Origin: Halococcus qingdaonensis | GTDB taxonomy: Archaea > Halobacteriota > Halobacteria > Halobacteriales > Halococcaceae | Length of the DNA: 64,000 nucleotides | Reading direction: 5' to 3' | Assembly: GCF_024508235.1 (NCBI RefSeq) | Contig: NZ_CP101943.1 | Span: 1,054,001-1,118,000 of the forward strand | Shown: positions 59,828-64,000 of the stretch, in pieces | Numbering within the stretch: the stretch's first letter is position 1 | Layout: each line of letters begins with the position of its first letter | Made by a program: the position numbers and the translations under genes | The notes under the pieces: model-generated | What the model was told of the DNA's origin: nothing | What the model saw: only the letters and a program-made list of their open reading frames with translations | Databases searched by the model: none

Positions 59828-61195
59828 TCAATCGTCGCTGTCCGTTCCGTCCTCTTCATCTCCATCGTCTTTCTCGTTGTCCCTCTCATCTTCAGCCTCC
59901 TCTTCATCTTCTTCGCGTTCTTCGTCGTCCTCATCGCCATCGTCGGTATCATCGCCGTCTTCGTTTTCGTCGTCGCCATCGTCTCGCTCGGGGTCGTCGT
60001 CCGCGTCCTCGCGCTCGATCGGGACGTTCGCCCAGACGAATCGGTGGTCCGAGGCGGTACGAACGGCGTCGAGCAACCCTCGTTCGGTCGTCGCCGCGCT
60101 CGGCCAGACGACCGACGACTGGTCACGGCCGAGATCGGGCGACGGGAGCACGTAGTCGACCTGAGACTCGAATTCGGCGGTCCAGAAGCGCGAACGCGAT
60201 CCGTTTTTCGCCGCGCCGCCGGGGCTCGTCGGGAACGGTGTGGCGACGAACGCGTCGTTCTCGACGAAATACTCCGTGGCGGCGTTGAGGGTCTCCGCAT
60301 CGCCGGGCGCGGCGTTCATATCGCCCATCAGTACGTACGAGTCGTCGTCGAGACCACCCTGCTTCCCGCTGTCGTCGTAGATGTAGTCGGCACCGGCGAC
60401 GTAGTCGGCCAGCAGGCGGATCTCGTCGTGATTGCGCTTGCCGTTGAAGTTCCCCTCACCGTCGAAGACGGGCGGTGTCGGGTGGGCGGCGAGGGCGTGG
60501 ACGACCTCATCGCCGATCTCGATCGGGACGTCGATGTGTGTCTTCGAGGAGAGACGGAACTCCTCGGCCTCGGCGGCCGAGAGGTAGTTCTCCGTGCTCG
60601 GATCACGCGGGAGCAGGTTGTCCGGCATGTCTTTCCAGAGGAACTTCCGGAACGTTCGGATCGCGTCCCGACGGATGGGAAATCGACTGAGGATCGCCAG
60701 ACCGTATTTGCCGGGGAACTCCCCGAACCCGTAGGCGTCGTTGCCGTAGGTTCGATCGCCGGGCGTCTCGTCGACCGTATCGTTGTTGTCGAGATCGAGC
60801 CCGCTGGCGACGCCCGTGTTCGTCGTCGGCATGACCGTCTGTGGATACTCGATCCCACGGAGATCGGAGCGCTGGGGGACGCTGAGGTAGTTCTCGACGA
60901 ATGCGCGGGCGTTCGAGGGCGACGACGGGACGTCCTTGACGCGACTCGCCTGACGGTTGTTGGTCAGCTCGTTGAGCACCAGTACGTCCGGACGGATCTC
61001 CTGAATGACGCGTGCTGCGGCGGCGGCCTGTTCGTCGCTCGACGACTGGACTTGCTCAGTGCGGAGGTCGACGACGTTGTAGGTCGCGAACGTGACCGGT
61101 TCGTCGTCCCCGTCGTCCGCACTGACGGTTCCGGTCCCGATGGCGACGGTGCCGGCGATCGCGATGAAATCTCGTCGTGTGACAGTCGGTCGCAT
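59828..61195 (-). CDS. Tat-exported endonuclease/exonuclease/phosphatase-family protein with acidic tail
   Basis: A 455-residue protein starting MRPTVTRRDFIAIAG, a Tat signal without lipobox. The EEP fold is recognised by VTFATYNV, DVLVLNELTN, DVPIEIGDEVVHALAAHP, VLMGDMNAAPGD and, at the end, ASDHRFVWANV (catalytic SDHxP-like Asp/His). Members hydrolyse nucleic acids or phosphoesters. The final 60 residues are almost entirely Asp, Glu and Gly. The start is chosen from the Tat motif. Confidence 0.83.
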   Translation of the reverse strand: MRPTVTRRDFIAIAGTVAIGTGTVSADDGDDEPVTFATYNVVDLRTEQVQSSSDEQAAAAARVIQEIRPDVLVLNELTNNRQASRVKDVPSSPSNARAFVENYLSVPQRSDLRGIEYPQTVMPTTNTGVASGLDLDNNDTVDETPGDRTYGNDAYGFGEFPGKYGLAILSRFPIRRDAIRTFRKFLWKDMPDNLLPRDPSTENYLSAAEAEEFRLSSKTHIDVPIEIGDEVVHALAAHPTPPVFDGEGNFNGKRNHDEIRLLADYVAGADYIYDDSGKQGGLDDDSYVLMGDMNAAPGDAETLNAATEYFVENDAFVATPFPTSPGGAAKNGSRSRFWTAEFESQVDYVLPSPDLGRDQSSVVWPSAATTERGLLDAVRTASDHRFVWANVPIEREDADDDPERDDGDDENEDGDDTDDGDEDDEEREEDEEEAEDERDNEKDDGDEEDGTDSDD

Positions 61196-61373
61196 GAACG
61201 CGTGTCGTGCCGGAACTACAAAAACCCTGCCGAAAACGATAAAAATACAACGGTTTTGGGCGACGATTTCTGTTCGTCGGCCAGCAGAGACGGCGTTTTC
61301 GATCGTCGGCAGACTCATCGACGCGTCGGGGACTCGTCGTCGGATCGCATCGCGGCCGGCCGCGAGCGAAGCC

Positions 61374-61380
61374 CTATAAC
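61374..61380 (+). promoter_or_regulatory. TATA-like box upstream of the helicase
   Basis: CTATAAC lies 30-36 nt before the ATG at 61410. A six-codon frame starting at ATG 61403 and ending in TGA overlaps the real start region. Confidence 0.4.
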
Positions 61381-61409
61381 GAATGGCGCACGACCCTCGC
61401 ACATGACCG

Positions 61410-63782
61410 ATGAGCGGTGAGGAGTCCGTCGCCACCCACGGGAACGACGAGCCGTCGTGGCGCACTCGTTTCGGCTACGAACAGCCCTACGACGGCCAGG
61501 CCGACGCCATCGAGACGGCCATCGAGACGGGTGCCGAGGGCGGCTATCTCGTCATGGAGGGGGCCTGTGGCACAGGAAAGACGATGGCCGCGCTCACCGC
61601 CGCCGGAACGCTGCTCCGCGAGACCGACCGGTACGACAACGTGCTGGTCGTGACGCCGGTCAAACAGCAGCGCCGGCAGTTTATCGACGACCTGCGGACG
61701 ATCAACGCCGGACTCGATGACCCTCTCTCCGGGCTCGCACTCGTTGGCAAGCCCACCCTCTGTCCCTACGAACGCGCGGGTGCGCTCGATCGGGGCACAC
61801 AGGACGCCTGCGAGGACCTCCGGGAGAACACGGCTAGCTTGGTCGCCCACGACGGCGGTGGCGACGTCTGGTGGGACAGCGCCCGGGCGGGCGAACTCGT
61901 TTCCGAAGCCCGCACCGACGCCGACTCGTGGCGCACGCTCGACGACAACCTCTCGACCGCCGGCCACACGGCTCCCTACCCGACCGCACGGCCGACCGCA
62001 CCCGAATCGCTCAGTGAAAGCGATCAGTCCTACTGCCCGTTCGAGGCCGACTGGTACGCCCGCGAGAAATCCGTCCCCGTGGCCTTCGACGACGACGAAA
62101 ATCACGTCGTCACCACCGACGAACTGCTCGCCGGTGCGGTCCCCAGGGGAACCTGCCCACATCGTGCAATGGGCACGCTGCTCGACGACGCCGACGTGGT
62201 GGTCGGCAACTACAACCACCTGTTCGACCCGCGAACACGCGCGCTCACCGACGGCGTGGTCGACGATCGCACGTTCGTCATCGTCGACGAGGCCCATCGA
62301 CTGGAGGGGCGCGTCCGCGATCTCCTGAGCGATCGAATCGGGATCCAGTCGCTCCGGCGCGCGCGAAACGACGTCTCGCATCTCAGCACGCTCGCGGGCC
62401 AGTCGCGCGAGCATCGCGAGGAGGTCGCCACGCAGCTCGCCAGCTACGAGGTCGGTACCGACGAACTCCAGCGGGCCAGCGAGTTCTTCGACGACGCCAT
62501 CGACTGGCTCGATCGCCGCGTCGAACGCTATCTCGCGGACGAGTACGGCGATCTCGACCGCGCGGCCGAGGAGGGACGACTGCCCGAGAACGTCGAGATC
62601 CCGCTGCGCGATCCCGAGACGGACGAGACCGACGCGTTCTCCGAGTGGGCAAACGAGCAGTATTCATCCGGTTTCTGCAAATCGCTCCACACCATCGGCG
62701 CGGCCGTCGCGGACGCGCTCGATTCGCTCGATCCCCAGCGCTCGACGGTCTGTGGCGACGTCGGCCGCATCGTGACTCGCTGGTGGACGCGCGATCACGC
62801 GAGCTACTTCCGGGAGATCACGCTCTCGCGGACCGATCGCGAGCGCGTCGAGGGCTGGGAGCGCCACTACACCGCCGGACTGGTCTGCTACGACTGCCTA
62901 CCCGCCGAGGATCTCCGCGAGCGGTTCTCGGATCTCGGCGGCGGCGTCCTGATGAGCGCGACGCTCGAACCGATGGACGTCCTGCGCGAGTGCATCGGTC
63001 TCGATCGCCTCGTCGAGACCACGGACGACGAGAGCGACGACCGCGAGCGCCCGATCGCCACGCGGACCTACGATCTCGCCTATCCCGAGGCCAATCGGGC
63101 GAGCTGGATCGTCGACGCACCGGCCTTCACTGCGCGCAATCGCGGGCCGCCCAGCGAGGAAAGCGAGGTCCGGGAGACCTACGCCTACGCGCTCCGGGAG
63201 CTCGCCCGCAGCCCCGGCAACGTCCTGGTCTGTATGCCGAGCTACCGAGAGGCTGCGTGGGCGCACGACCGCCTCGCCGACGCGGTGGCGAAACCGGTGC
63301 TCCTCGACGAGCCGTCGAGCGACGAAGCCACCGAGGAACTCAAACAGGACTTTTTCGCCGGCGACGGCAAAGTCCTCGTCACCTCGACGCGCGGCACGCT
63401 CACCGAGGGCGTCGATTACGATGGCGAAAAACTGAGCGCGTGTGCGGTCGTCGGCGTCCCGCTCGTCAACGTGGCCTCACCGCGGATCCGGGCCGTGCGG
63501 CGGGCCTATGGTTCGGCCTTCGGCGACGAGCACGCCTTCGAGTACGCGCTCACGGTGCCCGCCGTGCGCCGCGCGCGACAGGCTATCGGCCGGGTGATCA
63601 GGGGGCCCGAGGAGGTCGGGGTGCGCGCGCTCGTCGACGAACGCTACACACCGGACGCACCCCGGTCGGTGTACGAGTATCTGCCGCCCGCCGAGCGTGA
63701 CGAGTGGCGCACGATGACCCCGATGTTTCTCGACTCACAGCTCGAACGGTTCTGGGACGATCACGAGCGACCGAACCAGTAA
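61410..63782 (+). CDS. XPD/Rad3-DinG type Fe-S cluster DNA helicase
   Basis: A 790-residue superfamily 2 helicase. Walker A is EGACGTGKTM (about 50-59), and a putative Fe-S domain uses Cys118, Cys134, Cys209 and Cys249. The Walker B box is VDEAH (DEAH, 293-296). The C-terminal HELICc_2 half has SATLEPM, VTSTRGTLTEGVDYD (motif V) and QAIGRVIRG (motif VI). It unwinds DNA 5' to 3' and acts in repair. The family is variable between XPD and DinG; both carry the Fe-S cluster. Start as given, SGEES. Confidence 0.92.
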   Translation: MSGEESVATHGNDEPSWRTRFGYEQPYDGQADAIETAIETGAEGGYLVMEGACGTGKTMAALTAAGTLLRETDRYDNVLVVTPVKQQRRQFIDDLRTINAGLDDPLSGLALVGKPTLCPYERAGALDRGTQDACEDLRENTASLVAHDGGGDVWWDSARAGELVSEARTDADSWRTLDDNLSTAGHTAPYPTARPTAPESLSESDQSYCPFEADWYAREKSVPVAFDDDENHVVTTDELLAGAVPRGTCPHRAMGTLLDDADVVVGNYNHLFDPRTRALTDGVVDDRTFVIVDEAHRLEGRVRDLLSDRIGIQSLRRARNDVSHLSTLAGQSREHREEVATQLASYEVGTDELQRASEFFDDAIDWLDRRVERYLADEYGDLDRAAEEGRLPENVEIPLRDPETDETDAFSEWANEQYSSGFCKSLHTIGAAVADALDSLDPQRSTVCGDVGRIVTRWWTRDHASYFREITLSRTDRERVEGWERHYTAGLVCYDCLPAEDLRERFSDLGGGVLMSATLEPMDVLRECIGLDRLVETTDDESDDRERPIATRTYDLAYPEANRASWIVDAPAFTARNRGPPSEESEVRETYAYALRELARSPGNVLVCMPSYREAAWAHDRLADAVAKPVLLDEPSSDEATEELKQDFFAGDGKVLVTSTRGTLTEGVDYDGEKLSACAVVGVPLVNVASPRIRAVRRAYGSAFGDEHAFEYALTVPAVRRARQAIGRVIRGPEEVGVRALVDERYTPDAPRSVYEYLPPAERDEWRTMTPMFLDSQLERFWDDHERPNQ

Positions 63783-63788
63783 ATTCCG

Positions 63789-63977
63789 TCAGTTGTCGTC
63801 GTCGCCGACGAACCGGAGCGCCACGCCCGCGATGATGACGCCGACACCGGCGACGGCGCTCAGAATGGGTGGCATGGGCAGGAAAAGCAGGATGACTCCG
63901 GCGAGGATCAACCACGTCGAACGAGCGACCATACCCGGAGTCCACGCGCGGCCCACATACCGTTTGTGGTCGCTCAA
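63789..63977 (-). CDS. Small two-helix membrane protein
   Basis: A 62-residue protein with two hydrophobic segments (about 17-33 and 37-56), joined by PMPP, and an acidic C-terminus GDDDN. ATG 63977 is used; ATG 63932 (MVARSTW) also fits. It converges with the helicase, 6 bp after its stop. Unknown function. Confidence 0.6.
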   Translation of the reverse strand: MSDHKRYVGRAWTPGMVARSTWLILAGVILLFLPMPPILSAVAGVGVIIAGVALRFVGDDDN

Positions 63978-64000
63978 CAGAAGTTCTGGGTGGCGTAGAC

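Overview
The window is a gene-dense, high-GC stretch of a haloarchaeal (class Halobacteria) chromosome. The evidence is direct: strongly acidic proteins, many twin-arginine (Tat) lipoproteins with a lipobox Cys, a halocyanin, archaeal information-processing genes (eIF1A, L21e, Rpb4, EF-1beta, KsgA, HemK2-type methylase), archaeal CoA biosynthesis (pantoate kinase), a Bat-type HTH regulator, and TATA boxes lying about 25-30 nt upstream of start codons as expected for leaderless transcripts. I cannot name the genus. No rRNA, tRNA, CRISPR array or intact insertion sequence was recognised.

Layout. 1-2.8 kb: SCP-x-type thiolase (cut by the window edge), an HMG-CoA-synthase-like/DUF35 fusion lacking the catalytic Cys, and a MaoC hydratase. 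3-8.6 kb: secreted lipoproteins, an amidohydrolase, a DUF2267 protein, a Bat-type regulator, a membrane protein with a DUF4177 partner, and a GNAT. 8.7-10.6 kb: eIF1A and a CoA-transferase. 10.6-14.4 kb: a molybdate/tungstate ABC transporter (C-B-A) divergent from a ModE-like regulator. 14.5-16.3 kb: a geranylgeranyl-reductase-like flavoprotein and a ferritin-like protein. 16.4-24.4 kb: a complete cox-type molybdenum hydroxylase operon (G-S-L-M-D-E-F) whose large subunit has the form II motif AYRGAGR. 24.4-27.4 kb: an AT-richer, gene-poor island with a DUF5805 protein and a tyrosine recombinase.

27.4-34.1 kb: a cytochrome b/MsrP-like molybdoenzyme fusion, a TDT-family (TehA/Ssu1-like) transporter, pantoate kinase, an FKBP, a Tat-exported sulfite-oxidase-family enzyme and a halocyanin. 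34-45.7 kb: cytosine-deaminase-like enzyme, RND/MMPL exporter, a two-gene HTH/DUF7521 unit, a CopD-like membrane protein, a PhyH remnant abutting an NRAMP-like transporter, an OPT transporter with a PqqD-like partner, and a subtilase. 45.9-50.7 kb: conserved archaeal translation/transcription cluster. 50.7-52.8 kb: a split MetE-type methionine synthase behind a 32-bp palindrome. 52.8-64 kb: cytochrome P450, lipoprotein, esterase, 2-oxoacid:ferredoxin oxidoreductase (KorAB), flavin reductase, an exported EEP nuclease/phosphatase, an XPD/DinG-type Fe-S helicase and a small membrane protein.

Molybdenum is the recurring theme: one importer with its regulator, and three different molybdoenzymes within 25 kb. 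The most promising candidates for undescribed biology are the form II cox operon with its leader hairpin, the possible sulfite/sulfoxide module at 27.4-34.1 kb, the Cys-less HMGCS/DUF35 fusion operon, the symmetric element upstream of the methionine synthase genes, and the OPT-PqqD pair. All functional links here are inference from sequence.
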